A DNA stretch of 64,000 nucleotides from Chloroflexota bacterium (lineage in GTDB: Bacteria; Chloroflexota; Dehalococcoidia; DSTF01; RBG-16-68-14). Below the pieces are notes generated by a model. That model was given only the letters and a program-made list of their open reading frames with translations, was not told where the DNA came from and did not search any database. Each line of letters begins with the position of its first letter. Position 1 is the first letter of the stretch. Shown here piece after piece: positions 34,246-43,120 of the stretch. The DNA lies in contig JAJCYW010000003.1 of the NCBI GenBank assembly GCA_029262675.1, positions 124,001 to 188,000 on the forward strand. The letters run 5' to 3'. Both the position numbers and the translations under genes were made by a program.

Positions 34246-35001
34246 TAGCTCTACTCCAAGAATATTGCTTTCTGGCTATCGATGCAGCGACTTCCGGCTG
34301 CTACCTTATGTCATTCAACAGTCCGCGTTGAATATCGTTTCGCCGTGTCGCGGTGGACGACCAGATAGCTACAGGGTCAAGGGCCTCGCTTGACGGGGCT
34401 GGCTGCTTCACTACCGCCCGCACTGTACATCTGGAGCGCAGGTTATCAAGGATGGTCGCTCTCTGGCTAGTCGAGCGGCTCTAGCCCGAGGTTCGCACGT
34501 GCGACCCGCCTACATGAAGAAACGGTCGTCACGACCACAACATAACGAGTAGCCACATTCTTGTCGAGAGGAGAGTCATCGCAGCCACTCTGCGAAAGAT
34601 CCTCTGCGGATCGGCGCATTCTGAGGAACGACTAAACGAGCGAACCTTCTCGGCCCATTCCGTCCACCCCTCCTGCAAACATGGACACGAGCAACGGCCA
34701 CCATGCCGTTGCAGTGGCCCTTCGCTTGCCAAATCGCCAATGTTACCAATCTGGCAGCGATACTAGTTCAAGTGCCCAGGCAGCACATATTTCTGCATGA
34801 CCGTTCTCTCGTAGGTACTCCACAAGCGCCTCTTGCCACGCCTGGGCTTGTGTCCAGCTGGCGGCCGAATGAAGGGTGTCGTAGTCCTACCCGCGCCACT
34901 GCGCCACAACCGCGAGCGACACGAGAGCGTCGAAGGTCGCTCCACAAAGACTTGCTACACTAACAGCCGCCTGCAGGATTTACGCGGAAGGTCACATTCA
35001 A
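34246..35001. other. Long divergent intergenic region
   Basis: About 750 bp between divergent genes. No full gene is seen. The right half holds the eroded reading frame listed at 34743-34975; the left half shows nothing I can support beyond promoter space for both genes. Confidence 0.4.
34743..34975 (-). pseudogene. Eroded coding fragment of unknown family
   Basis: One minus frame reads like a protein tail: ASLCGATFDALVSLAVVAQW, a TAG, then DYDTLHSAASWTQAQAWQEA and VEYLRENGHAEICAAWALEL before TAA 34743-34745. There is no start and one internal stop. Composition and periodicity suggest a degraded gene end. The family is not identified. Confidence 0.3.
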
Positions 35002-37077
35002 TTGCCGTTTCCACTGTTCGCCCTTGGCAGCGTTGCCATCGCCGCCCTCACGATGGTGGCGACGACGAGGCTATCGCGCCGACAGTGGGCGCCCATTATC
35101 GTCGCGCTTGCCGGCGCGCTTGCGTTGCTCCTGTTCAACGGCGTCGTCCATCAGAACTACGTGCTTGACGATGCATTCATCACTCTGCGTTATTCCCGGC
35201 ACCTGGCAGACGGCCTGGGGCCGAACTGGAACAGCAGCGGACGAGTAGAGGGCTACACCAGCTTCCTCTGGATGGCGCTGCTAGCGGGTGTCGCCAAGCT
35301 AGGCTTCGACTTGGTCGTGTCCGTCCGAGTGTTCGGATTCTTGGCCGCAGCCGCCACGTGGATTCCAGTGTACAAGCTGTGGCGTCTGTGGAGCAGGGAG
35401 ACTGAAGGCAGCGGCATCGACAGCCCAGTCGTCTTCGCCGCGGTTGTGGTCGGTCTCGCCCTCACCGGCGGCGTCGGCTTGGCATCCTCCGGGGGCTTGG
35501 AGACGCCGCTCTTCATGGCGCTCATCACTTCGGGGGGCTACCTATACTTGAACGAGCGGCGCAGTGGAGGCCTGCCATGGTCTGCGGTCGCCTTCGCGGC
35601 GGCCTCCATGACTCGGCCGGAGGGCCTGATTGCAGCCGCCGTGACCGGGATCTTCAAACTCGCCAGCCTGCGACATGACGACAACCAGCGACGGGCAGTG
35701 GCTGGCGTTGCTCTTTGGGCTGCGGTCTTCCTCTTCCTCTTCGGCTCATATTTCCTCTGGCGCTTCACCTACTACGACTACCTGCTGCCCAACACGTTCT
35801 ACGCGAAGGTGGGCCCAAGCTCCGCGCTCTTTAATCGCGGGCTCGCGTACGTGTATGAAGGCGGTCTTCGCCTTCACCTGCTGCCGATGTTCGTGGGAAC
35901 CGCTATCCTTCTCACCAGACCGAAGCTTCGACATGACGCTGCCTACCTAATCGGGCTTTGTGGCACGATGGTGACTGCTGTGGTCTTTGAGGGCGGCGAT
36001 TTCTTAGGCCGCAGCCGATTTCTGGTCCCCTTGCTGCCTTTGATGTTCCTTGGCGGGATAGCCGGCCTCGCAATGCTGTTGAAGAGCCTGGCGCCTCGAC
36101 GGGCAGGCGCAGTACTGATCGCAACCTTGGCGCTGGGGTTGGGCGGGCTCACGCTTCTCCAGGACGCCCATGACCCGAACCTCACCGTTGAGCGCGAGAC
36201 TCATAGAGAACGAAAGCTTCTCGGCACATGGCTGAATGAGCATACTCCAGAGGATTACACGATCGGTGCGTTCGCTGTTGGTGTCATAGGATACTACGCA
36301 CAGCGCGATGTTCTGGACTTGCTCGGGATCAATGACGTGGTTATCGCCCACACAGACGTCCCACGTATGGGGAAGGGTGTCGCAGGACACGAGAAGTACA
36401 ACGTCGACTATGTGTTCGCGGAGCAGCCGGAGGTCATCGTGATCAGCGATGGGGAACCGAATCCGGTACCGGAGGCGGCTCTCGTCGCGACTAACACGTT
36501 CGTTCCGGCCCTCAATAAGATCTACAATGACTCCCGCCTTCTGCAAACCTATCAGCTTCGCTGGCTGTTCCTCGACGGATCTTGGTTCAGCTTTCTTCAC
36601 CGACACGATACAGTCGCGAATCTCCATGGGCCTGGTCTGGTGGGTGAGCAGAACTTCCTGCGCAGCGCCGGCGACTCTAGTGCCGGCGGCTGGCAGACTT
36701 GGCGCAGCACACTGCAGCCAGCGCCGGAAGGAATCTTGGTGTCTTCAACCGAGATCGCCTACGCAACCTATCATGGCACCGCTGATTCGGAACTACGCCC
36801 GGTTCAGGGCGCGAGCTATGTGGCACTGGCATGGGTGAAGTCCGCCGAAGACGCGGCGGAAGGCGATATCGAGATCGTCATCCGAGAGAACGGTACCCGT
36901 GAAGGCGAATCGTTCAATATTTTCGCGCTCACGAGCGATTGGCAGCCGATCTGGGTGGAACATGTTGTCACCCGGCCCAACGTAGAAAGGTTGGACGTAA
37001 CCATCCTGCGGCTAGGTACGGCGGCGAAACCAGACTCATTTCTCTTCCGTGACGCCGTACTCATGTCTGCGGAGTAG
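35002..37077 (+). CDS. GT-C-type membrane glycosyltransferase with shared C-terminal domain
   Basis: The 691-residue product has about ten membrane helices in residues 1-400. The first luminal loop carries the GT-C signature around residue 56: YVLDDAFITLRYSRHLADG, then GPNWNSSGRVEGYTSFLW, as in arabinofuranosyl- and mannosyltransferase-like proteins that use polyprenyl-phosphate sugars. A soluble segment follows (LGTWLNEHTPEDYTIGAFAV, YYAQRDVLDLLGINDVVIAH). The last 145 residues, from GEQNFLRSAG near 548, match the C-terminus of the divergently encoded acyltransferase. TTG 35002 is used, with GGAAGG about 11 bases upstream. It probably adds a sugar to an envelope glycan outside the membrane. 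Confidence 0.8.
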   Translation: MPFPLFALGSVAIAALTMVATTRLSRRQWAPIIVALAGALALLLFNGVVHQNYVLDDAFITLRYSRHLADGLGPNWNSSGRVEGYTSFLWMALLAGVAKLGFDLVVSVRVFGFLAAAATWIPVYKLWRLWSRETEGSGIDSPVVFAAVVVGLALTGGVGLASSGGLETPLFMALITSGGYLYLNERRSGGLPWSAVAFAAASMTRPEGLIAAAVTGIFKLASLRHDDNQRRAVAGVALWAAVFLFLFGSYFLWRFTYYDYLLPNTFYAKVGPSSALFNRGLAYVYEGGLRLHLLPMFVGTAILLTRPKLRHDAAYLIGLCGTMVTAVVFEGGDFLGRSRFLVPLLPLMFLGGIAGLAMLLKSLAPRRAGAVLIATLALGLGGLTLLQDAHDPNLTVERETHRERKLLGTWLNEHTPEDYTIGAFAVGVIGYYAQRDVLDLLGINDVVIAHTDVPRMGKGVAGHEKYNVDYVFAEQPEVIVISDGEPNPVPEAALVATNTFVPALNKIYNDSRLLQTYQLRWLFLDGSWFSFLHRHDTVANLHGPGLVGEQNFLRSAGDSSAGGWQTWRSTLQPAPEGILVSSTEIAYATYHGTADSELRPVQGASYVALAWVKSAEDAAEGDIEIVIRENGTREGESFNIFALTSDWQPIWVEHVVTRPNVERLDVTILRLGTAAKPDSFLFRDAVLMSAE

Positions 37078-37521
37078 CCGGCGTACCCGGCGACCTGAGG
37101 ACCGCCTCCGTGCTCGTGCTGGCAGCACTGGCCGAGTAGCGCGCTGGTGAGGACCGGGACGTAAGAACAGCCGGCCTACAGTCATGGCCGTACTGGTAGA
37201 TGACGCCTAGGATGTCGGTGAACACGTCGAGGACGCTGTTCGGACCGGTCATGCTCCATGCATGCAACTGAGGCAGAGGGATCGGGGATGTCGTTGAGAA
37301 GGCCGGCGTGAAGGTGTAAACTATTGCTGCATAATGACGGCGCAGCGCCCTTTTGACGTGTTCCGCCGCTCCTGTAAGGCCTCGCCTTACGCCTGCTGTT
37401 GGATGGGCGGTGCGTAGAGCGCTGCGCAGATGGCTCTATGGCGTAAGATCAGGGCCACGGGCGCTGAGTATGAGAACGGTGCAGAGTGCGCCAGAAGAGA
37501 GTATGGTTCCTCGTGCTCATG
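37078..37521. other. Intergenic region with a gene fragment and a hairpin
   Basis: On the minus strand, 37137-37266 reads HAWSMTGPNSVLDVF then TDILGVIYQYGHDC. A related fragment, DLLKDILGVIRQSGHDC, occurs on the minus strand at about 31460-31530. Both look like pieces of one family. GTAAGGC-CTC-GCCTTAC (37374-37390) is a perfect hairpin that may end upstream transcription. Confidence 0.4.
37450..37500 (+). promoter_or_regulatory. Leader conserved before three tandem ASST genes
   Basis: The stretch around CAGGGCCACG and TATGAGAACGGTG is repeated almost unchanged before the second gene (about 39444-39494) and more loosely before the third (about 41291-41340). It was copied with the genes and may hold their shared promoter or translation signal. 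Confidence 0.45.
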
Positions 37522-39357
37522 AACACACGTAATGTATTGCTGGTCGGCTTCATCGGCGTTGTGCTGCTAGCATCAGCTTTTTCGGCCGGTGCGGAAGGCC
37601 TGACAGTCGGGTTACTGCTGAACACGGATCGCGCGTTCGATGGCTACACCCTCTTCACGCCTATTGGCGAGGGAAACGCGTATCTAATCGACAACGCGGG
37701 GAGGCCCGTTCACTCATGGGACATGGGCACGGGCGGCAACCTGACTCCGTACTTGCTGGAGGACGGCAGCGTGATTCGCGTGAACGATGGGATCACCCGG
37801 CATGCCTGGGACGGTTCACTTGTATGGGACTTTGACTACACCTACCAGGGACATCATGACATTGAGGTGCTGCCAAACGGCAATGTGCTACTCCTGGCCC
37901 GCGACTACAAGACCGCCGCGGAAGCGATCGCCGAGGGAAGAGATCCAGATGCACTCAACACCGGTTCCTTGGTGTCGGAGAAGATCGTGGAGGTCCGTCA
38001 AACAGGGCTTAATAGCGGAGAGATCGTGTGGGAATGGCATGTCTGGGATCACTTGATTCAAGACTTCGATCCGACGAAAGACAATTTTGCTGTCGTAGGT
38101 GATCATCCCGAACTGATCGACATCAATTTTGGCGAAACGAACGTCGCCGACGACGACAGCGACTGGCTCCATGCCAACTCAGTCGACTACAACCCGGAGT
38201 TCGACCAGATCGCGATAAGCGTTCGCCAGTCTAGCGAGCTCTGGATCATCGACCACAGCACAACAACGGATGAGGCGGCCTCACACGACGGAGGCAGGAG
38301 CGGGATGGGCGGCGATGTCCTCTATCGGTGGGGGAACCCGCAAGCTTACCGAGCTGGCGGCGCCGATGATCAGGAGCTATTTCTCCAGCATGATGTTCAG
38401 TGGATCACTCCAGGGCTGCCGGGCGCGGGTAATTTGCTGATGTTCAACAATGGCTGGGGGCGCCCTGAAGGTCGTCAATCCTCGATCGAAGAGATCGTGC
38501 CGCCAGTCGATAGCTCCGGCAGCTATCTCTTGCCGCCTGGCGACGCCTTTGGGCCTGCGGAGCCTGCTTGGTCGTATTCAGACGGGGACGAGTTCTTCTC
38601 TTTCGTCATTTCCGGCGTCGGGCGCCTCCCGAATGGGAACACACTCATTACTTCCGGCGGACCAGGAACTATCTTTGAAGTGACGCCGGATGGCGAGACG
38701 GTGTGGAAGTACGTCAACCCGATTGCGGCGGAAGGGCCACTGACGCAGGGCGATCTCATACCAACAAGTACAACAGCATTTGGCGGTATCGAGGTCTACC
38801 GAGCCATTCGCTACGCGTCGGATTACCCTGGGCTTGACGGCCGCGAGCTGCCCCCGGGAGCGCCGCTTGAACTAGGCGTAGACTCTGACGATGACGGCCT
38901 GCTCGATCACGAAGAATCCAAGATCTACGGAACCGAGCCGCTCGCCGCGGATACTGACCTCGACAGCCTCCCCGACGGCGACGAAGTCCTGATGTACAGG
39001 AGCGATCCACTGCTTGTGGATACCGATCTCGACGGCCTCCCCGATGGCAACGAAGTCATGACGTATCGCACCGACCCAACGCTTGCCGATACGGATGGAG
39101 ATGGCGTGTCCGACGGCGACGAAATCCTTATCTATGGCACAGATCCGCTACTCCCCTCACTTGTAGGCGACGTCAACTGCGACGGCGACGTCAGCAGCAT
39201 AGACGCTGCTCTAATCCTGCAACTCACTGCCGGAGTCGTCGCTTCCCTGTTCTGTGAGGACTTCGCTGACGTCAACGGAGACGGCAACACGACGAGCATT
39301 GATGCCGCCATCGTCTTGCAGTTCACGGCGGGGCTCCTCCCCAGCCTTCCGCCGTAG
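37522..39357 (+). CDS. Arylsulfotransferase-like protein with calcium repeats and dockerin (copy 1)
   Basis: 611 residues from ATG 37522, which begins a clean signal peptide (NTRNVLLVGFIGVVLLASAF, cut after AGA); GTG 37486 is possible. The core, residues 30-450, has the beta-propeller layout of ASST-type sulfotransferases: DGYTLFTP, AYLIDNAGRPVHSWD, GHHDIEVLPNGNVLLLARD, EIVWEWHVWDHLIQD, DWLHANSVDYNPEFDQI, LWIIDHSTTT, LLYRWGNPQAYRAG-like and LPNGNTLITSG. Candidate catalytic His sit in HHDI, WLHAN and LQHDVQW. Four DxDxDG-type calcium repeats (residues about 462-550) and a type I dockerin (DVNCDGDVSSID, DVNGDGNTTSID) end it. It likely acts outside the cell on phenolic or sugar sulfates; no sulfur donor is known. 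Confidence 0.78.
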   Translation, partial: NTRNVLLVGFIGVVLLASAFSAGAEGLTVGLLLNTDRAFDGYTLFTPIGEGNAYLIDNAGRPVHSWDMGTGGNLTPYLLEDGSVIRVNDGITRHAWDGSLVWDFDYTYQGHHDIEVLPNGNVLLLARDYKTAAEAIAEGRDPDALNTGSLVSEKIVEVRQTGLNSGEIVWEWHVWDHLIQDFDPTKDNFAVVGDHPELIDINFGETNVADDDSDWLHANSVDYNPEFDQIAISVRQSSELWIIDHSTTTDEAASHDGGRSGMGGDVLYRWGNPQAYRAGGADDQELFLQHDVQWITPGLPGAGNLLMFNNGWGRPEGRQSSIEEIVPPVDSSGSYLLPPGDAFGPAEPAWSYSDGDEFFSFVISGVGRLPNGNTLITSGGPGTIFEVTPDGETVWKYVNPIAAEGPLTQGDLIPTSTTAFGGIEVYRAIRYASDYPGLDGRELPPGAPLELGVDSDDDGLLDHEESKIYGTEPLAADTDLDSLPDGDEVLMYRSDPLLVDTDLDGLPDGNEVMTYRTDPTLADTDGDGVSDGDEILIYGTDPLLPSLVGDVNCDGDVSSIDAALILQLTAGVVASLFCEDFADVNGDGNTTSIDAAIVLQFTAGLLPSLPP

Positions 39358-39515
39358 GCGCGGCGTTAGCAGCCGGGTCTTTTCCCGCGCCGCTATGATG
39401 AACAATGTGGAGGGTGCTGCGTAGGTGGTCCGATGCGCAAGCTCAGGGCCACGTGCGCTGAATATGAGAACGGCGGAGAGTGCGCCAGAAGAGGGTATGG
39501 TTCCTCGTGCTCATG

Positions 39516-41207
39516 AACATACGTGATGCTTTGATGGTCGGCTCTATCGGCATTGTGCTGATAGCATCAGCTTTTTCGGCCAGTGCGGACGGCCTGACGG
39601 TCGGACTGCTGCTGAACACGGATCGCGCATTCGATGGCTACACGCTCTTCACGCCGATTGTTGAGGGGAACGCGTACCTAATCGATAACGCGGGGAGGGC
39701 AGTCCACTCATGGGACAAGGGCACGGGTATCAACGTGACGCCGTACCTCCTAGAGGACGGCAGCGTGATTCGCATGGACGATGGGATCACTCAGGATGAC
39801 TGGGACGGTTCGCTCGTCTGGCGCTTCGACTACCCTGAAGGACATCATGACATCGAGGTACTGCCGAACGGCAATGTGCTGGTCTTAGCCAGGGACATCA
39901 GGACGACTGCGGAAGCAATCGCTGAGGGCAGTGACCGGGATGCGTCCAGCGTTTCCTCACTCTTGTCGGAAAAGATCGTTGAGGTTCGTCGAACCGGTCC
40001 CACGAGCGGCGAAATCGTCTGGGAATGGTACGTCTGGGATCACCTGATTCAAGACTTCGATCCCACGAAGAGCAATTTCGCTGTTGTAGGCGAACATCCG
40101 GAACTGATCGACATCAACTTCGGCCTCCCGTTCGACAGCGGAGGCGTCGACTGGCTCCACGCCAATGGCATAGACTACAATCCGGAGCTCGATCAGATCG
40201 CGATAAGTGTTCGCCAGTTCAGCGAGTTGTGGATCATCGACCACGGCACGACGACGGAAGAAGCGGCCTCGCACAGCGGCGGCATGAGCGGCATGGGTGG
40301 CGACCTTCTCTACCGCTGGGGAAACCCGCAGTCGTATCGCGCCGGAGGCACCGAAGACCAACAGCTCTTCGTCCAGCATGATGTGCAGTGGATAACGCCC
40401 GGGCTGCCAGGCGAAGGTAATCTGCTGATGTTTAACAACGGAGACGGTCGCCCGGGAGGTCTGGATTACTCGTCGATCGAAGAGATCGCGCCGCCTGTCG
40501 ATGATTCCGGCAGCTACCCCATATCTCCCGGGGAGGCCTTCGCGCCGGTGGAACCCATCTGGTCGTATTCGAATGGGGAAGAGTTCTATTCTAGCCTCAT
40601 CTCCGGCGTTGGGCGCCTCCCCAATGGAAACACGCTCATTACCTCCGGCGTGCCAGGAATCATCTTCGAAGTGACGCCGGATAGCGAGACGGTGTGGAAG
40701 TACGTCAACCCGATTGAAGCGACGGGGCCGCTTACGCAGGGTGACCCCGTCGAGACAAATGGGCTTACCGGCCCGGTTCAGGTATTCAGGGCCATACGAT
40801 ACGCGCCGGACTATCCCGGTCTTGTTGGCCGCGACCTCACACCCGGAGCGACGCTTGAGATCGTCCTTGACTCGGACGAAGACGGCCTCTTCGATCACGA
40901 TGAGACTAAGACTTACGATACCGACCCGCTCGCTGCGGATACAGACGGCGACGGCTTCTCCGACGGCGACGAAATCCTTATCTATGGCACAGATCCGCTA
41001 CTCCCCGCACTCATAGGCGATGTCAACTGCGACGACGCCGTCAGCAGCATAGATGCGGCGCTGATTCTGCAACTGACTGCCAGAGTCGTCGGCTCCTTGA
41101 GCTGCGAAAAATCCGCTGACGTGAACGAAGACGGCGCCACGACGAGCATCGATGCCGCAATCGTCTTGCAGTTCACGGCGGGGCTGCTCCCCAGCCTTCC
41201 GCCGTAG
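39516..41207 (+). CDS. Arylsulfotransferase-like dockerin protein (copy 2)
   Basis: 563 residues from ATG 39516, highly similar to copy 1 along the whole length. It has the same signal peptide type (NIRDALMVGSIGIVLIASAF), the HHDI, WLHANGIDYNPELDQI and VQHDVQW histidines, and LPNGNTLITSG. Only two calcium repeats (DSDEDGLFDHDE, DTDGDGFSDGDE) precede the dockerin (DVNCDDAVSSID, DVNEDGATTSID), against four in copy 1. Differences between copies cluster in surface loops such as FGLPFDSGGVDW. It lies in tandem with copies 1 and 3, each with its own leader. Confidence 0.78.
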   Translation, partial: NIRDALMVGSIGIVLIASAFSASADGLTVGLLLNTDRAFDGYTLFTPIVEGNAYLIDNAGRAVHSWDKGTGINVTPYLLEDGSVIRMDDGITQDDWDGSLVWRFDYPEGHHDIEVLPNGNVLVLARDIRTTAEAIAEGSDRDASSVSSLLSEKIVEVRRTGPTSGEIVWEWYVWDHLIQDFDPTKSNFAVVGEHPELIDINFGLPFDSGGVDWLHANGIDYNPELDQIAISVRQFSELWIIDHGTTTEEAASHSGGMSGMGGDLLYRWGNPQSYRAGGTEDQQLFVQHDVQWITPGLPGEGNLLMFNNGDGRPGGLDYSSIEEIAPPVDDSGSYPISPGEAFAPVEPIWSYSNGEEFYSSLISGVGRLPNGNTLITSGVPGIIFEVTPDSETVWKYVNPIEATGPLTQGDPVETNGLTGPVQVFRAIRYAPDYPGLVGRDLTPGATLEIVLDSDEDGLFDHDETKTYDTDPLAADTDGDGFSDGDEILIYGTDPLLPALIGDVNCDDAVSSIDAALILQLTARVVGSLSCEKSADVNEDGATTSIDAAIVLQFTAGLLPSLPP

Positions 41208-41357
41208 GCGCGGCGTCTGCAGCCTGGCCTTCCCCTGCCGACATGATGAAAACAATGTGCGGAGCGCTAGGGAGGTGGCTTTGTGCGTAGGCCCAGAGCC
41301 ACGTGGTCTGCATATGAGAACGGCGGAGAGTGTGCCGCCAAACGGGAGGATGCCCCC

Positions 41358-43049
41358 ATGATGACAAGTGTACGCAACGTAATGCTTGTGGGTTTCGCCG
41401 GCGCTGTGCTGCTGGCATCATCTTCTTCGTCCGGCGCGGACGGCCTGACGGTCGGACTGCTGCTGAACACAGATCGCGCATTCGATGGCTACACCCTCTT
41501 TACGCCGATTGCCGAAGGGAACGCTTATCTAGTCGACAACGCGGGGAGGCCCGTTCACTCATGGGACATGGGCACGGTCGGCAACCTGACTCCGTACTTA
41601 CTAGAGGACGGCAGCGTGATTCGCATGAACGAGGGAATCACCCGCCATGCCTGGGACGGTTCACTTGTCTGGGAATTTGACTATTTCGGGGGACATCACG
41701 ACATCGAGGTGCTGCCAAATGGCAACGTGCTGCTCCTAGTCTCGGATTACCAGACGGCTGCGGAAGCAATCGCCCAGGGAAGAGATCCAGGTAGACTCAA
41801 CACCGGCGCACTGTGGCCGGAGAAGATCGTGGAGGTCCGTCAAACGGGTCCCACGAGCGGCGAAATCGTATGGGAATGGCGCGTCTGGGATCACCTGATT
41901 CAAGACTTCAATCCAGCGAAGGCCAACTACGGCATCGTAGGTGATCATCCCGAACTGATCGACATCAATTTTGGCGAAACGAGCCCCAATGGCGACGACC
42001 ACGACTGGCTCCATGCCAACTCAGTCGACTACAACCCAGAGTTCGATCAGATCGTGGTAAGCGTTCGACTGTTTAGTGAGCTCTGGATCATCGACCACAG
42101 CACAACGACGGAACAGGCAACCTCACACAGCGGTGGCAGGATAGGCAGAGGCGGCGACATCATCTACCGGTGGGGTAATCCGCAGGCCTATCGGGCAGGC
42201 GGTGCCGAAGATCAGCAGTTATTCGTCCAGCATGATGCTCAGTGGATCGCCCCCGGACTACCTGGCGAAGGGAATCTGATTGTCTTTAACAACGGATTCA
42301 ATCGGCCGGATGGAACCTATTCGTCCGTGGATGAAATCGTCCCGCCCGTAGACGGCTCTGGCAATTACACTCTATCCGGCGGGGGGGAATATGGCCCAAA
42401 TCAGGCGATCTGGACGTTTGGAAGCCCAGGCGATTTCTTTTCTATCTTCATTTCAGGCGTTGGACGTCTCCCCAATGGAAACACGCTGATTACCTCTGGC
42501 GGACGAGGAACAATGTTTGAAGTGACGCCGGATGGCGAGACGGTGTGGAAGTACGTCAACCCGATTACGGCGGCAGGGCGACTTACGCAGGGCGATCCCA
42601 TACCGACGGGTTTCGGCAATGATGTCTTCCGGGCCTATCGCTATGCGCCAGACTATCCTGGGCTTGCCGGCCGCGACCTGACGCCGGGAGTGCCGCTTGA
42701 GATTGGCCTTGACTCCGACGATGATGGCCTTCTCGATCATGAAGAGACTAAGACCTACCGAACCGATCCGTTTGCTCGAGATACGGATCTCGACGGCCTC
42801 TCCGACGGCGACGAGGTGCTCATCTATGGCAGCGACCCGCGACGTGCCGCATTCGCAGGCGACGTCAATTGCGACGGCGAAGTCAGCAGTATCGATGCCG
42901 CCCTGATCCTGCAACTCACTGCCGGAGTCGTCGCTGCATTGTCATGTGAGGAGTCCGCTGACGTGAATGGAGATAGCGCCACGACGAGCATCGATGCCGC
43001 TATCATCCTGCAGTTCACGGCGGGGTTGATCGACTCGCTGCCGCCGTAA
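41358..43049 (+). CDS. Arylsulfotransferase-like dockerin protein (copy 3)
   Basis: 563 residues from ATG 41358 (a second ATG follows), with GGGAGG upstream; this is the only one of the three tandem copies with a clear ribosome site at the short start, and it supports the matching starts in copies 1 and 2. The signal peptide ends SSSSSGA. The propeller motifs are kept (HHDIEVLPNGNVLLLVSD, WLHANSVDYNPEFDQI, VQHDAQW). Two calcium repeats and a dockerin (DVNCDGEVSSID, DVNGDSATTSID) end it. The tail IDSLPP replaces LPSLPP. It converges on copy 4 over a strong hairpin terminator. Confidence 0.78.
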   Translation: MMTSVRNVMLVGFAGAVLLASSSSSGADGLTVGLLLNTDRAFDGYTLFTPIAEGNAYLVDNAGRPVHSWDMGTVGNLTPYLLEDGSVIRMNEGITRHAWDGSLVWEFDYFGGHHDIEVLPNGNVLLLVSDYQTAAEAIAQGRDPGRLNTGALWPEKIVEVRQTGPTSGEIVWEWRVWDHLIQDFNPAKANYGIVGDHPELIDINFGETSPNGDDHDWLHANSVDYNPEFDQIVVSVRLFSELWIIDHSTTTEQATSHSGGRIGRGGDIIYRWGNPQAYRAGGAEDQQLFVQHDAQWIAPGLPGEGNLIVFNNGFNRPDGTYSSVDEIVPPVDGSGNYTLSGGGEYGPNQAIWTFGSPGDFFSIFISGVGRLPNGNTLITSGGRGTMFEVTPDGETVWKYVNPITAAGRLTQGDPIPTGFGNDVFRAYRYAPDYPGLAGRDLTPGVPLEIGLDSDDDGLLDHEETKTYRTDPFARDTDLDGLSDGDEVLIYGSDPRRAAFAGDVNCDGEVSSIDAALILQLTAGVVAALSCEESADVNGDSATTSIDAAIILQFTAGLIDSLPP

Positions 43050-43058
43050 CGCCATCGA

Positions 43059-43092
43059 GCCTTATGCCAGGGGTAGTGCCCTGGCATAAGGC
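43059..43092. terminator. Two-way terminator hairpin
   Basis: A perfect 14-bp stem, GCCTTATGCCAGGG (43059-43072) and CCCTGGCATAAGGC (43079-43092), with loop GTAGTG, lies between the convergent stops at 43049 and 43121. Confidence 0.75.
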
Positions 43093-43120
43093 CGTAGACG
43101 TGTGGACAGGGGCTGAGTAC

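Noticed and set aside
37486..37521. Longer GTG starts for ASST copies 1 and 2
   Set aside because: They would put a basic, Trp-rich stretch before the signal peptide, and copy 3 shows a clear ribosome site for the short ATG start.
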